Part shown: in pieces, positions 8,804 through 17,770 of the stretch | How positions within the stretch are numbered: position 1 is the stretch's first letter | Layout of the letters: each line of letters begins with the position of its first letter | NCBI RefSeq assembly: GCF_000213805.1 | Contig: NC_015556.1 | Coordinates: 1,426,001-1,490,000 of the forward strand | Reading direction: 5' to 3' | DNA length: 64,000 bases | DNA from: Pseudomonas fulva 12-X | GTDB taxonomy: Bacteria > Pseudomonadota > Gammaproteobacteria > Pseudomonadales > Pseudomonadaceae | Translations under genes and position numbers: made by a program | Notes under the pieces: model-generated | What the model was told of the DNA's origin: nothing | Seen by the model: only the letters and a program-made list of their open reading frames with translations | Databases searched by the model: none

Positions 8804-9478
8804 TCACACCGAATCTTCGGCGGCCTTGCCCGCCGGGTTGTCGCGGGTGGGCATATCGAGAATTTCCGGCAGCACCTCACGGGCGAACACCGCGTGCAGG
8901 CGCCACAGCTCGGCGACCGGATCACGGTGATGATCGACGCGGATATCCCATAGCGGATACTCCTCGCGGTCGACGATATAGATGACCGCCGAGGACTCGC
9001 CTTCGCGGTCACCACCGCGATCATCACCGGCTTCCAGGGCATCGATCAGGCGCTCGACCAGCGGGCGTTTCTCGCCGCGGCGAAAGGCATCGGCGACTGC
9101 GTCGAGCACTTGCGGCCCGGCCAGGCGGTTGCCCTGTACCGAAAATTGCTCGCCGGACAGCGAGCCGGCCCAGGGGATGCACTCGCTGCCGGTCCAGCAC
9201 ACGCTGTCGCCGTTGCTGTCGATCAGCGCCAACTGGCGCAGCTGCATGCAGGGGTCGGTGTCCATCAGCTTCTTCAGGGCCGCTGGCGCCGAATGGCCAT
9301 CACGTAGCAGCGCCAGGCCATCAAGGCCCAGATAGGGATTGACCTGAGCCTGGGTCGCCACCGCACCTGCGCCGGCAGCAGCATGGCTGAGCAGTTTGCC
9401 CACGGCGGGCATGGCAGTGGCGGCGGCAACCCCGAACTGGCCGGTGCGTGGGCAGCGGGCGACGATGGAAAAGGTCAT
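8804..9478 (-). CDS. DUF1028 domain protein (Ntn-hydrolase-like)
   Basis: A 224-residue protein of family DUF1028, beginning 'MTFSIVARCPRTGQFGVA', a near-invariant opening, followed by 'ATAMPAVGKLLSHAAAGAGAVATQ' type sequence, and 'VSVQGN'-like 'FSVQGNRL'. The family is predicted to have an N-terminal-nucleophile hydrolase fold and often sits beside amidase or peptide-uptake genes. ATG at 9478 has AGGAG eight bases before it; an in-frame TTG two codons upstream is not preferred. No partner gene is obvious here. Confidence 0.85.
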   Translation of the reverse strand: MTFSIVARCPRTGQFGVAAATAMPAVGKLLSHAAAGAGAVATQAQVNPYLGLDGLALLRDGHSAPAALKKLMDTDPCMQLRQLALIDSNGDSVCWTGSECIPWAGSLSGEQFSVQGNRLAGPQVLDAVADAFRRGEKRPLVERLIDALEAGDDRGGDREGESSAVIYIVDREEYPLWDIRVDHHRDPVAELWRLHAVFAREVLPEILDMPTRDNPAGKAAEDSV

Positions 9479-9567
9479 GGGCAACTCCTGTAGGCGCGTG
9501 TGGCTTAGGCCGCGGGCGATGACGGATCGTTCCGCCGGCGTATTGGGGGGGCACTACCGGATTTATT

Positions 9568-9582
9568 TGATAAGCATTATCA
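9568..9582. promoter_or_regulatory. Fur box before the sigma factor gene
   Basis: TGATAAG-C-ATTATCA is a 7-1-7 inverted repeat with one mismatch between arms. Taking two flanking bases each side, it matches 16 of 19 positions of the Fur consensus. It lies about 55 bases before the sigma factor start, so iron repletion should switch off the whole sigma/FecR/receptor set. Confidence 0.85.
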
Positions 9583-9637
9583 TTCGCTCCGCTTGCCGCC
9601 ACGCTTATGTCGGCATCGCCACGAGCCGCTTTCCTTC

Positions 9638-10225
9638 ATGGTCGACCTGCCGTCCTCGCCGGACACCCGCCAACCGGATCCAGCCGCTGCGCCTTCACCG
9701 CAGCGCGATGATTTCCTGCGCACCTTTCTTGCCCGTCGCGAGCAGATGGAGGCGGTGCTGCGCCGCCGTGTCGGCTGCCGGGCCACGGCGGCGGATCTGG
9801 TACAGGAGTTGTTTCTGCGCTTCTGGCGACGGCCCGGCGCGCCCCTCGACGACCTGGGCAGCTACCTGATTCGCAGCGCCCACAACCTGGCCATCGACCA
9901 CCTGCGTAGCGAGGGCGCCCGTTCGCGTAGCGAGGCAGGGCTACTGCCTGAACACTGTGATGACGGTGCCGCTTCCCCGGACGCCGCCCTGGAAGCTGGC
10001 AGTGATCTGCGCCGCGTGGAGGCCGCCTTGCGCGCCTTGCCCGAGCGCACCCGGCATATCTTTCTGCTCAACCGCATCCACGGTCAGACCTACGGGCAGA
10101 TCGCCCGCAGCATGGCGCTTTCCCAGAGCGCGGTGGAAAAACATATGATGCGCGCCCTGCAAGTCTGCAAGGCCAGCGTCGGCGATGCGCCGGCTGCCCC
10201 TTCACATGGAAGCGACGCGTCATGA
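9638..10225 (+). CDS. Iron-starvation ECF sigma factor (FecI/PvdS group)
   Basis: A 195-residue ECF sigma factor. Region 2 is visible as 'VLRRRVGCRATAADLVQELFLRFWRRPGAPLDDL' split around residues 38-75, with 'YLIRSAHNLAIDHLRS' after it; region 4 as 'LPERTRHIFLLNRIHGQTYGQIARSMALS' near residues 135-165. It directs RNA polymerase to iron-uptake receptor promoters. ATG at 9638 is used; it lacks a strong ribosome site, and an in-frame TTG lies 15 codons upstream. ATGA overlap with the FecR gene gives translational coupling. Preceded by a Fur box. Confidence 0.93.
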   Translation: MVDLPSSPDTRQPDPAAAPSPQRDDFLRTFLARREQMEAVLRRRVGCRATAADLVQELFLRFWRRPGAPLDDLGSYLIRSAHNLAIDHLRSEGARSRSEAGLLPEHCDDGAASPDAALEAGSDLRRVEAALRALPERTRHIFLLNRIHGQTYGQIARSMALSQSAVEKHMMRALQVCKASVGDAPAAPSHGSDAS

Positions 10226-11202
10226 ACCAGCCCACCTTTGCGCACGAAGCGCCGCTATCGCACCTCGAACAGGACGCCTGGCTGTGGCTCGGCCGTCTGC
10301 AGGGTGAGCCCGGCGATGCGGTGCAGATGGCCTTCGAGCGCTGGCTGGCCGCCGCGCCTGAGCATGTCGATACCTTCGTGCGCATGCAGCGGCTCTGGCA
10401 GCAGACCCGCCCGGCTGCCCAGCGCCTGGCCGACGAGGAGCACGCCGCCCTGCAGCAATACCTGCGTACGCCGAAGCCTCGGCGCCGGTACTGGGCGCCG
10501 GCACTGGCGATGGCTGCCTGTCTGCTGCTGGTGGTGTGGGCCGGCGGCTGGCAGCCGCTGCGCTGGGCCGATGACCTGGGCGCGGACTGGGTGTCGGCGC
10601 CGGGCGAGGTGCGCAGCGTAACCTTGGCCGATGGCTCGAGCGTGGTGCTGGACGCCGACAGCGCCATCGCCGTGCGCTACAGCGCGGGCGAACGGCATGT
10701 CGAGCTGCGCCGCGGCGCGGCGTACTTCAGCGTGGTGCCGGGTGAGATTCCCTTCACCGTTGCCGCGGCCGGTGGCGAGGCACGGGTGCTCGGCACGCGT
10801 TTCGAGGTGCGCCGCCTGGGCGAGGGCGCCCGGGTTTCGGTTCAGCAGGGGCGGGTGGCTGTGCGCGGTGGGCCACTGGAGGCCCCGCGAGTGCTGACGG
10901 CCGATCAGCAGGTCAGCTATGCCGATGGCGTCAGCGGCAATCCCCTGGCCGTCGACACCGGTGCGCTGACCGCCTGGCGCGATGGCCGCCTGAGTTTCTA
11001 TCGCGCCCCGCTGGGCGAGGTGCTCGATGAGCTGCGCCGTTACTACCCGGGGCGCATCGTGCTGCTCAACGATGAACTGCGCGGCAAGCGGGTCAGCGGC
11101 AGCTTCGCCAGCCAGGACCCACAGGCGATTCTCGATGCCCTTCAGGGCGTGGTCGGCTTCGAACAGCACAGGGTGCTGGGGCGGCTGATCATCCTGCGCT
11201 GA
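10222..11202 (+). CDS. FecR-family anti-sigma factor / signal transducer
   Basis: A 326-residue inner-membrane regulator. The cytoplasmic N-terminus (about 12-60, with 'HLEQDAWLWLGRLQGEPGD' and 'FERWLAAAPEHVDTFVRM') is the DUF4880 sigma-binding part; one membrane segment lies at about 94-112; the periplasmic FecR domain follows ('VRSVTLADGSSVVLDADSAI'), and the last 80 residues ('GRLSFYRAPLGEVLDELRRY') form a secretin-like STN domain (DUF4974). It receives the signal from the receptor's own STN domain across the periplasm and releases the sigma factor. It starts in a 4-base overlap with the sigma gene. Confidence 0.94.
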   Translation: MNQPTFAHEAPLSHLEQDAWLWLGRLQGEPGDAVQMAFERWLAAAPEHVDTFVRMQRLWQQTRPAAQRLADEEHAALQQYLRTPKPRRRYWAPALAMAACLLLVVWAGGWQPLRWADDLGADWVSAPGEVRSVTLADGSSVVLDADSAIAVRYSAGERHVELRRGAAYFSVVPGEIPFTVAAAGGEARVLGTRFEVRRLGEGARVSVQQGRVAVRGGPLEAPRVLTADQQVSYADGVSGNPLAVDTGALTAWRDGRLSFYRAPLGEVLDELRRYYPGRIVLLNDELRGKRVSGSFASQDPQAILDALQGVVGFEQHRVLGRLIILR

Positions 11203-11303
11203 AAAATATTTTCAGGCCGGGGTGAGGTATCGTGTGGCGGCATCCGTGTAGTGCTGTGAATGCGACTTTTTCGCACTGAGCCAGCCTCCGGGATAAAGAA
11301 ACC
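11199..11303 (+). promoter_or_regulatory. Leader/promoter region of the TonB receptor with a 17-bp palindrome
   Basis: CTGAAAA-ATA-TTTTCAG (11199-11215) straddles the FecR stop, followed by a GGGTGAGG element and CATCCGTGTAG. The arrangement resembles regions read by iron-starvation sigma factors before receptor genes, so the receptor is probably transcribed from here by the upstream sigma factor. Exact -35/-10 positions cannot be fixed by eye. Confidence 0.45.
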
Positions 11304-13721
11304 ATGAAGCACCGCATCAAGCGTCGACAGGATGCCGCCCTGAAACACCTCAGCCTGGCCACCTGGCTGCTGGGCACCTCGCTGCTGCCCCTGGCTCCGG
11401 GCGTGCTGGCCCAGGCGGCTGATGAGCAGGCCGCGACCTACGTGTTCGCCATCGCCGCCCAGCCGTTGCCCCAGGCGCTGGACGCCTTCAGCCGTACCAC
11501 CGGCCTCAACGTGGTCTACACCGATGACGCGCCATACAGCGTGCAGGCGCCAGCCGTGCAGGGCCGCCTGAGCGCCGAGCAGGCGCTGGCCCAGCTGTTG
11601 GCCGGCTCCGGCTTCACCTTCGCCCGGGCCGGCGCCACCACCGTTACCCTGCAGGCGCTGCCCGCCGACGGCGCGGTGAACCTCGGTGCGGTGAACATCC
11701 AGTCGCAGCGCACGCCGAGCACCAGTTACCAGCCGCCGGAAACCACCTCGCTGACGCGCAGCGATACGCCGCTGTTGGAGATTCCCCAGGCGGTGGCCGT
11801 GGTGCCGACCCAGGTGCTGCAGGATCAGCAGCCGCAGAACCTCGACGAGGCGCTGGTCAACGTCAGCGGCATCACCCAGGCCAACACCTTGGGTAGCACG
11901 CTGGATGCGGTGATGAAACGGGGCTTTGGCGACAACCGCGACGGTTCCATCCTGCGCGACGGCATGCGCACCATCCAGGGCCGCAACTTCACCGCCACCG
12001 CCGAGCGCGTCGAAGTGCTCAAGGGGCCGTCGTCGATGCTCTACGGCATTCTCGACCCGGGCGGCGTGATCAACGTGGTCAGCAAGAAGCCGAAGCTGGA
12101 AAGCTACCGCGCCATCACCGGCCGCGCCTCGACCTACGGCCACGGCAAGAACGGCAGCGGCGGCACCCTGGACGTGACCGGCCCGCTGGGCGATACCGGC
12201 CTGGCCTACCGGGTGATCGCCGATTACGACGACGCCGACTACTGGCGCGACTTCGGCCACAACCGCGACAAAACTTTCGCGCCCTCGCTGGCCTGGTATG
12301 GCGAGGACACCACGATCACCCTCAGCCATGAGTACCGCGAGTATTCGGTGCCGTTCGATCGCGGGACGGTGTTCGTCAATGGCAAGCCGCTCGACATTCC
12401 CAGCGAACGTCGTCTGGACGAGCCCTATAACGTTACTGAAGGTCGTTCCAACCTGAGTATTTTCGATGTCTCCCATCAGCTCAATGACGATTGGAAGGCG
12501 CACTTCGCCTACAGCTACAACCGCGACACCTATGACGATTACCAGGCGCGGGTCACCAGCGTGAATACCAGCAACGGGACTGTTGGCCGACGCCTGGACG
12601 GTACCCGCGGCGCGGTCAGCACCTCGCACTTCGCCACCTTCGATCTGGACGGCAAGCTGCAGCTTGGCGGTATGCAGCATGATTTATTGATGGGTGTGGA
12701 TCATGAGTACCGAAAGTTCTACCGTGAAGACCTGATTCGCCAGACCACCACGCGCCGCCTCGACTACAACGATCCGGTCTACGGGCTCGATCCGGTCCCC
12801 ACCACCGTGGCGGCCAGCGATAGCGACCAGACCGATCGTGTGGTCACCCAGTCCGCGTTCTTCCAGGATTCGGTGCATTTGAACGAGCAGTGGATCTTCG
12901 TGGCCGGCGCCCGCTATCAGCTTTATGACCAGCTTGCCGGGCGCGGCCGGCCGTTCAAGAAGAACACCGATATCGACGGTCAGGTCTGGGTGCCGCGGGT
13001 TGGCCTGGTGTACAAGCTCAACGACGAGCTGTCGCTGTATGGCGGCTACACCGAATCGTTCAAGCCCAACTCGACCATCGCGCCGCTGACCAATGGGGTC
13101 TCCATAAACGGCGTGCCGCCAGAGGAGGGCAAGAGCTGGGAAATCGGCGCCAAGCTGGATAGGCCCGGGCGCATCACCGGCACCCTGGCGCTTTTCGATA
13201 TCGTCAAGGAAAACGTGCTGGTGACTCAGACCGTGGGTGGTGAAACTACTGCCACCGGTGCTGGCGAAGTGCGCTCCCGCGGCGTCGAGCTGGACGTGAC
13301 CGGGCAGCTGACCGACGACCTCAGCCTGATCGGCACCTACGCCTTTACCGATGCCGAGGTGACCAAGGATCCGGAACTCAAGGGCAATGGCCTGCAGAAC
13401 GTGGCCCGGCACACCGCGTCGCTGTACGGCGTGTATGACTTCGACCAGCTGTTCGGCGCCGACCGTGTGCGCGCCGGTGTGGGCGCTCGCTATGTGGGTG
13501 ACCGGGAAGGCGATGCGGCCAATAACTTCACCCTGCCGTCCTATACCGTGGCCGACGCCTTCACCAGCTACGACACGCGCCTGGGCGACAACAAGCTCAA
13601 GCTGCAGCTCAACGTGAAGAACCTGTTCGACAAGACCTACTACAGCTCGTCGGTGAACAACCTTGCCGTCTCCGTCGGCGAGCCTCGCCAGGTGCAGCTC
13701 TCCAGCACCCTGGAGTTCTGA
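11304..13721 (+). CDS. TonB-dependent siderophore receptor with signalling (STN) domain
   Basis: An 805-residue outer-membrane receptor. A signal peptide ends near 'GVLAQAADEQ'. Residues about 46-110 are the STN domain ('FAIAAQPLPQALDAFSRTTG', 'RLSAEQALAQLLAGSGFTF'), which contacts FecR. The plug follows ('LLEIPQAVAVVPTQVLQDQ', 'VEVLKGPSSMLYG'), then the 22-strand barrel ending in 'QLSSTLEF' with the C-terminal Phe. 'YGGYTESFKPNS' and 'GKSWEIGAKLD' are typical of hydroxamate/ferrichrome-type siderophore receptors (FpvA, FoxA, FiuA group). The exact siderophore cannot be told. It follows the sigma/FecR pair and is regulated by both Fur and uptake signal. Confidence 0.95.
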   Translation: MKHRIKRRQDAALKHLSLATWLLGTSLLPLAPGVLAQAADEQAATYVFAIAAQPLPQALDAFSRTTGLNVVYTDDAPYSVQAPAVQGRLSAEQALAQLLAGSGFTFARAGATTVTLQALPADGAVNLGAVNIQSQRTPSTSYQPPETTSLTRSDTPLLEIPQAVAVVPTQVLQDQQPQNLDEALVNVSGITQANTLGSTLDAVMKRGFGDNRDGSILRDGMRTIQGRNFTATAERVEVLKGPSSMLYGILDPGGVINVVSKKPKLESYRAITGRASTYGHGKNGSGGTLDVTGPLGDTGLAYRVIADYDDADYWRDFGHNRDKTFAPSLAWYGEDTTITLSHEYREYSVPFDRGTVFVNGKPLDIPSERRLDEPYNVTEGRSNLSIFDVSHQLNDDWKAHFAYSYNRDTYDDYQARVTSVNTSNGTVGRRLDGTRGAVSTSHFATFDLDGKLQLGGMQHDLLMGVDHEYRKFYREDLIRQTTTRRLDYNDPVYGLDPVPTTVAASDSDQTDRVVTQSAFFQDSVHLNEQWIFVAGARYQLYDQLAGRGRPFKKNTDIDGQVWVPRVGLVYKLNDELSLYGGYTESFKPNSTIAPLTNGVSINGVPPEEGKSWEIGAKLDRPGRITGTLALFDIVKENVLVTQTVGGETTATGAGEVRSRGVELDVTGQLTDDLSLIGTYAFTDAEVTKDPELKGNGLQNVARHTASLYGVYDFDQLFGADRVRAGVGARYVGDREGDAANNFTLPSYTVADAFTSYDTRLGDNKLKLQLNVKNLFDKTYYSSSVNNLAVSVGEPRQVQLSSTLEF

Positions 13722-13771
13722 GCGCGCCCACCGTTGCTGCATTACACGGTTTCTGGTATCCACACGGGCCT

Positions 13772-13860
13772 GTAGGATGGGTGTAACCCATCGAGCGTTG
13801 ATGGGTTTCACCCATCCTACGAGCTGTAGGCCGGTGTTGAGCGTAGCGATACCCGGGGAG
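13772..13860. repeat. Two adjacent REP-like elements after the receptor gene
   Basis: 13772-13820 is a near-perfect hairpin with arms GTAGGATGGGTG / CACCCATCCTAC, extended inwards by TAACCCATC / GATGGGTTT. It is followed by 13826-13860, which matches one half of the metE-distal element at 7041-7113. The hairpin may terminate the receptor transcript. No gene is seen in 13722-13888. Confidence 0.8.
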
Positions 13861-13888
13861 GGTTGACGCTCGAGACCCCAGAAACGCA

Positions 13889-13913
13889 AGAGCCCGGCAC
13901 TGGGCCGGGCTCT
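13889..13913. terminator. Terminator of the fumarase gene
   Basis: A perfect 10-bp stem AGAGCCCGGC / GCCGGGCTCT with a five-base loop, located 20 bases after the fumarase stop when read on the minus strand. The following minus-strand sequence TTGCGTTTCT is moderately T-rich. Because the fumarase and receptor genes converge, it may serve both. Confidence 0.8.
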
Positions 13914-13933
13914 CGTCTACCGCAGGGCGATGC

Positions 13934-15457
13934 TTACTGCACTTCTACCGCCAGGCTTTCGGCGATCTTCTTGTTCCAGATCGCAGGCCCCGTGATGTGC
14001 ACCGACTCGCCGTTGCTGTCGACGGCGACGGTGACCGGCATGTCCTTGACCTCGAACTCGTAGATCGCTTCCATGCCCAGCTCGGCGAACGCCAGCACCT
14101 TGGACTTCTTGATCGCCTGGGCGACCAGGTAGGCGGCGCCGCCGACGGCCATCAGGTAGACGGCCTTGTTGTCCTTGATCGCTTCGATGGCGGTCGGGCC
14201 GCGCTCGGATTTACCGATCATGCCCAAAAGGCCCGTCTGCTCGAGGATCTGCCGGGTGAACTTGTCCATCCGCGTGGCGGTGGTCGGGCCAGCCGGGCCT
14301 ACCACTTCGTCGCCGATCGGGTCGACCGGGCCGACGTAGTAGATGAAGCGGCCTTTGAGGTCGACCGGCAGTTCTTCACCCTTGTTGAGCATCTCGACCA
14401 TGCGCTTGTGCGCGGCGTCGCGACCGGTGAGCATCTTGCCGTTGAGCAGGATGGTCTCGCCCGGCTTCCAGCTCTGCACGTCTTCCGGGGTCAGGGTGTC
14501 GAGGTCGACGCGGCGCGCCGACGGGCCGGCTTCCCAGACGATTTCCGGGTAGGCGTCCAAAGGTGGCGCTTCAAGCTCGGCCGGGCCGCTGCCATCGAGC
14601 ACGAAGTGGGCGTGGCGGGTGGCGGCGCAGTTGGGGATCATGCACACCGGCAGGGAGGCGGCGTGTGTCGGGTAATCCATGATCTTCACGTCGAGCACGG
14701 TGGTCAGGCCGCCCAGGCCCTGGGCGCCGATGCCCAGCTGGTTGACCTTCTCGAACAGCTCCAGACGCAGCTCTTCGATCTTGTTCTGCGGGCCGCGGGC
14801 CTGCAGTTCATGGATGTCGATGTGCTCCATGAGCACTTCCTTGGCCATCACCGCGGCCTTCTCGGCGGTGCCGCCGATGCCGATGCCGAGCATGCCCGGC
14901 GGGCACCAGCCAGCGCCCATGGTCGGCACGGTCTTCAGCACCCAGTCGACGATCGAGTCGGACGGGTTGAGCATGGCCATCTTCGACTTGTTCTCGGAGC
15001 CGCCACCCTTGGCCGCGACGTCCACTTCCACCTTGTCCCCAGGGACGATGGAGTAGTGGATGACTGCCGGGGTGTTGTCCTTGGTGTTCTTGCGGGCACC
15101 GGCCGGGTCGGCCAGGATCGAGGCGCGCAGCACGTTCTCGGGCAGGTTGTAGGCGCGGCGAACGCCTTCGTTGATCATGTCGTCCAGGCTCATGGTGGCG
15201 CCGTCCCAGCGCACGTCCATGCCGACCTTGACGAATACGGTGACGATGCCGGTGTCCTGGCAGATCGGGCGGTGGCCGGTGGCACACATGCGCGAGTTGA
15301 TGAGGATCTGCGCCATGGAGTCGCGCGCGGCCGGCGACTCTTCCTTCAGATAGGCTTCGTGCATCGCCTGGATGAAGTCGACGGGGTGGTAGTAGGAGAT
15401 GAACTGCAGGGCGTCGGCGACGCTCTGGATCAGGTCGTCTTGCTTGATCACGGTCAT
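13934..15457 (-). CDS. Class I fumarate hydratase (4Fe-4S)
   Basis: A 507-residue iron-sulfur fumarase converting fumarate to malate in the TCA cycle; full length for the fused alpha+beta form. Cluster ligand regions include 'MCATGHRPICQDTG' near residue 55-68 and 'GAGWCPPGMLGIGIGG'; the C-terminal beta part has 'GPTTATRMD' and 'AVGGAAYLVAQAIK'. ATG at 15457 with GGAGCG before it; an in-frame region upstream is non-coding. It is oxygen-sensitive by family. Monocistronic, divergent from the diguanylate cyclase. Confidence 0.96.
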   Translation of the reverse strand: MTVIKQDDLIQSVADALQFISYYHPVDFIQAMHEAYLKEESPAARDSMAQILINSRMCATGHRPICQDTGIVTVFVKVGMDVRWDGATMSLDDMINEGVRRAYNLPENVLRASILADPAGARKNTKDNTPAVIHYSIVPGDKVEVDVAAKGGGSENKSKMAMLNPSDSIVDWVLKTVPTMGAGWCPPGMLGIGIGGTAEKAAVMAKEVLMEHIDIHELQARGPQNKIEELRLELFEKVNQLGIGAQGLGGLTTVLDVKIMDYPTHAASLPVCMIPNCAATRHAHFVLDGSGPAELEAPPLDAYPEIVWEAGPSARRVDLDTLTPEDVQSWKPGETILLNGKMLTGRDAAHKRMVEMLNKGEELPVDLKGRFIYYVGPVDPIGDEVVGPAGPTTATRMDKFTRQILEQTGLLGMIGKSERGPTAIEAIKDNKAVYLMAVGGAAYLVAQAIKKSKVLAFAELGMEAIYEFEVKDMPVTVAVDSNGESVHITGPAIWNKKIAESLAVEVQ

Positions 15458-15652
15458 GTGGGGCGCTCCCTTGTAGGGCAGGAACTTCAGATGCCGGAAC
15501 ATGGCCGGCTGGTTCAAAAAGGCGCCGCAGTATACCGCGCGGGCAGGGCACGGGACACCCGTTGAGCGGCTGCGATAACTCCACATGATCTCTAGGTTTT
15601 TTAAGAGCGCCCGGTTACAGTAGAGGCCAGTTGCCAGTATGGGAGGGAGCCC

Positions 15653-16795
15653 ATGACCTCCAGCAACCGTCCACTCAATCAAAAGACCCTGCAGCGTCTG
15701 CTGATCAAGCGCTTCGCCTTGGCTGTCGCCACCTACCTGACGATTTCCGTCGTGGTAGTGCTGGCCTATTTCTGCGACCTGTTCCGGGCACCGGGCATTG
15801 CCGTGGCCGCCGTATTGGTGGCCACCTTCGCCACTCAGGCGCTGCTGCTTGGCCTGTTCCTGAGCGGCCGCAATCTGCGTTTCAGCGACCCGAGCCTCAC
15901 TGAGGCGCAGGTGCTGATCAGCCTGGTGCTGACCACCACGCTGGTGGCCATGATCGACTACGGGCGTGGCGCCTTGCTGGTGGTCTACCCGATGTCGATG
16001 CTGTTCGGGCTGTTCCAGCTGCGCACCTGGGTGTTTTTTCGCTGCGCCTTCATGGCGTTCATCGGTTTCGTGGGCATCAACCTCTACGAGTACCAGGCCG
16101 GGACCCTGCGCGATGTCAGCCTGGCGGTGCTGCAGACCGGCATGCTGGCGCTGGTGCTGATCTGGCTGAACCTGTTCGCCTGGTATATGCAGCAGATGCG
16201 TCAGCGCATGCGCAATCGGCGCTTCGCTCTGAAGGCGCACCAGGAAACCCTGCGTGGCATGATGCGCCAGCTGGAAGACATGGTGGCCACCGACGAGCTC
16301 ACTGGCCTGTTCAACCGACGCCATTTCCTGCGCATGGCCGCCCAGGCGCTCGAGAGCCTGACACCCTTGAGCCAGCACGGCCTGGCGCTGATCGACCTGG
16401 ATCACTTCAAGAGCATCAACGACCGCTACGGCCATGCCGCCGGTGATCGCGTGCTGCAGGCGTTCGCCGGGGTGGCTAGCGCCTGTCTGCGCGAGGGCGA
16501 CGTGATTGCCCGCTACGGCGGAGAAGAGTTCGTGCTGCTGATTCCCGATACCGATGCCGACGCCTTCATGGCCTGTTGCGAGCGCCTGCGCGTGGCCTTC
16601 AGTGAGTGCGAGCCGGTTAATGTTAAGGTGACCAACCTAAGCCTTTCCGTGGGAATGACCCTGGTGACCCTGTACGATGATCTCGACGACGCCCTGCACC
16701 GGGCCGACCAAGCGCTCTATGAGGCCAAACGTAGCGGTCGCAACCGTAGCGCCTCGACCTGGCAGCTGACCGATGCCCCAGCTGCGACTGAGTGA
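15653..16795 (+). CDS. Membrane diguanylate cyclase (GGDEF), SadC-like position
   Basis: A 380-residue protein that should make cyclic di-GMP. Residues about 20-180 hold about six hydrophobic segments; residues about 212-375 are a GGDEF domain with 'LIDLDHFKSINDRYGH', an intact active-site 'GGEEF' (289-293) and an inhibitory I-site 'RxxD' (280-283), five residues before it. All catalytic features are intact. The neighbours (class I fumarase before, Fe-S reductase and pyruvate kinase after) match the sadC locus of P. aeruginosa as I recall it, though this protein is shorter than SadC. ATG at 15653 follows GGGAGG. Its end overlaps the next gene by 23 bases. Confidence 0.93.
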   Translation: MTSSNRPLNQKTLQRLLIKRFALAVATYLTISVVVVLAYFCDLFRAPGIAVAAVLVATFATQALLLGLFLSGRNLRFSDPSLTEAQVLISLVLTTTLVAMIDYGRGALLVVYPMSMLFGLFQLRTWVFFRCAFMAFIGFVGINLYEYQAGTLRDVSLAVLQTGMLALVLIWLNLFAWYMQQMRQRMRNRRFALKAHQETLRGMMRQLEDMVATDELTGLFNRRHFLRMAAQALESLTPLSQHGLALIDLDHFKSINDRYGHAAGDRVLQAFAGVASACLREGDVIARYGGEEFVLLIPDTDADAFMACCERLRVAFSECEPVNVKVTNLSLSVGMTLVTLYDDLDDALHRADQALYEAKRSGRNRSASTWQLTDAPAATE

Positions 16796-17711
16796 TCGCT
16801 GCTGGGACGTCGCCCCGGCCAGCAATCTTCTCGACGCGCTACTTGCCGCCGGTGTGCCGGTGCCTTACAGCTGCCGCGCCGGCAGTTGCCAGGCCTGCCT
16901 GGTGCGCTGCGTGGCTGGTGAGCCACAGGATGCCAAACCCGATGCGCTGGATGTGGCGCGCCGCGAGCAGGGCTGGCGGCTGGCCTGTCAGTGCAGCGTG
17001 GTAGAGCCGCTGCAGCTGGAGGTTTTCGATCCCACCCGTGATGCCATGCCCGCGCAGATTCAGGCGCTGGACTGGCTGAGCGAGCGCGTCGTGCGCCTGC
17101 GCCTCGTGCCGCAGCAACCCATGCGTTACCGGGCCGGCCAGCATCTGCTGCTGTGGACGGCGGACGGCATCGCCCGGCCTTACTCGCTCGCCAGCCTGCC
17201 CGGCGAGGACGCCTGGCTGGAGTTTCATATCGATTGCGGCCGGCCCGGCGCCTTTTGCGATGCCGTTCGCCAGCTGCAGGTCGGCGACAGTCTGCGCCTG
17301 GGCGCGTTGAGCGGCGCGGCCCTGCACTACGACCCGGACTGGCAGGAGAAACCGCTGTGGCTGCTCGGCGCCGGCACCGGCCTGGCGCCCCTGTGGGCGG
17401 TATTGCGCGAGGCGCTACGCCAGGAACATCAGGGGCCCATTCGCGTGGTGCATGTGACCAGCGCGCCTACTCAGCATTACCTGGCCAGCGCTCTGCAGGA
17501 GGTCGCCAGCCGGCACGAACAGGTACAGATCGAGCTGATCGATGCAGCCGCCTTGCCGGCATTTCTGGGCAATCTGCGCCCCGCATCGCGGCAAACGGTC
17601 GCGTTGCTCTGTGGCGGTCCGCAAACCGTCGATGCGCTTTCGCGGCGCCTGTATCTGGCTGGCTTGCCACGCGGCCAGCTGTTCAGTGACCTGTTTCTGC
17701 CTCACGCCTGA
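16773..17711 (+). CDS. 2Fe-2S ferredoxin-fused flavin reductase
   Basis: A 312-residue electron-transfer protein. The N-terminal plant-type ferredoxin domain has 'PYSCRAGSCQACLVRC' with Cys34, Cys39, Cys42 and a fourth ligand near Cys72; the FAD domain has 'RPYSLAS' (flavin motif RxYS) and the NAD(P) domain 'LLGAGTGLAPLWAVL' and a C-terminal 'CGGPQTVDALSRRL'. The layout is that of phenol/CDP-glucoseen-type reductases. Physiological acceptor unknown. Its start lies 23 bases inside the diguanylate cyclase gene, in another frame, so translation is probably coupled. Confidence 0.9.
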   Translation: MPQLRLSDRCWDVAPASNLLDALLAAGVPVPYSCRAGSCQACLVRCVAGEPQDAKPDALDVARREQGWRLACQCSVVEPLQLEVFDPTRDAMPAQIQALDWLSERVVRLRLVPQQPMRYRAGQHLLLWTADGIARPYSLASLPGEDAWLEFHIDCGRPGAFCDAVRQLQVGDSLRLGALSGAALHYDPDWQEKPLWLLGAGTGLAPLWAVLREALRQEHQGPIRVVHVTSAPTQHYLASALQEVASRHEQVQIELIDAAALPAFLGNLRPASRQTVALLCGGPQTVDALSRRLYLAGLPRGQLFSDLFLPHA

Positions 17712-17727
17712 ACGCTGAAAAAATGAA

Positions 17728-17751
17728 AAGGCCCGCATCGATGCGGGCCTT
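17728..17751. terminator. Bidirectional terminator between Fe-S reductase and pyruvate kinase
   Basis: A perfect 11-bp stem AAGGCCCGCAT / ATGCGGGCCTT with a two-base centre; an A-rich run precedes it on the plus strand, which becomes the T tract for the minus-strand pyruvate kinase transcript. It sits between convergent genes. Confidence 0.88.
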
Positions 17752-17770
17752 CCTGTTGCTGCGCCAGTCC

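Noticed and set aside
11142..12680. 512-codon frame opposite the TonB receptor
   Set aside because: Antisense shadow with biased composition; receptor coding on the plus strand is unambiguous.
13997..15565. 522-codon frame opposite the fumarase gene
   Set aside because: Shadow frame; the minus strand has complete fumarase motifs.
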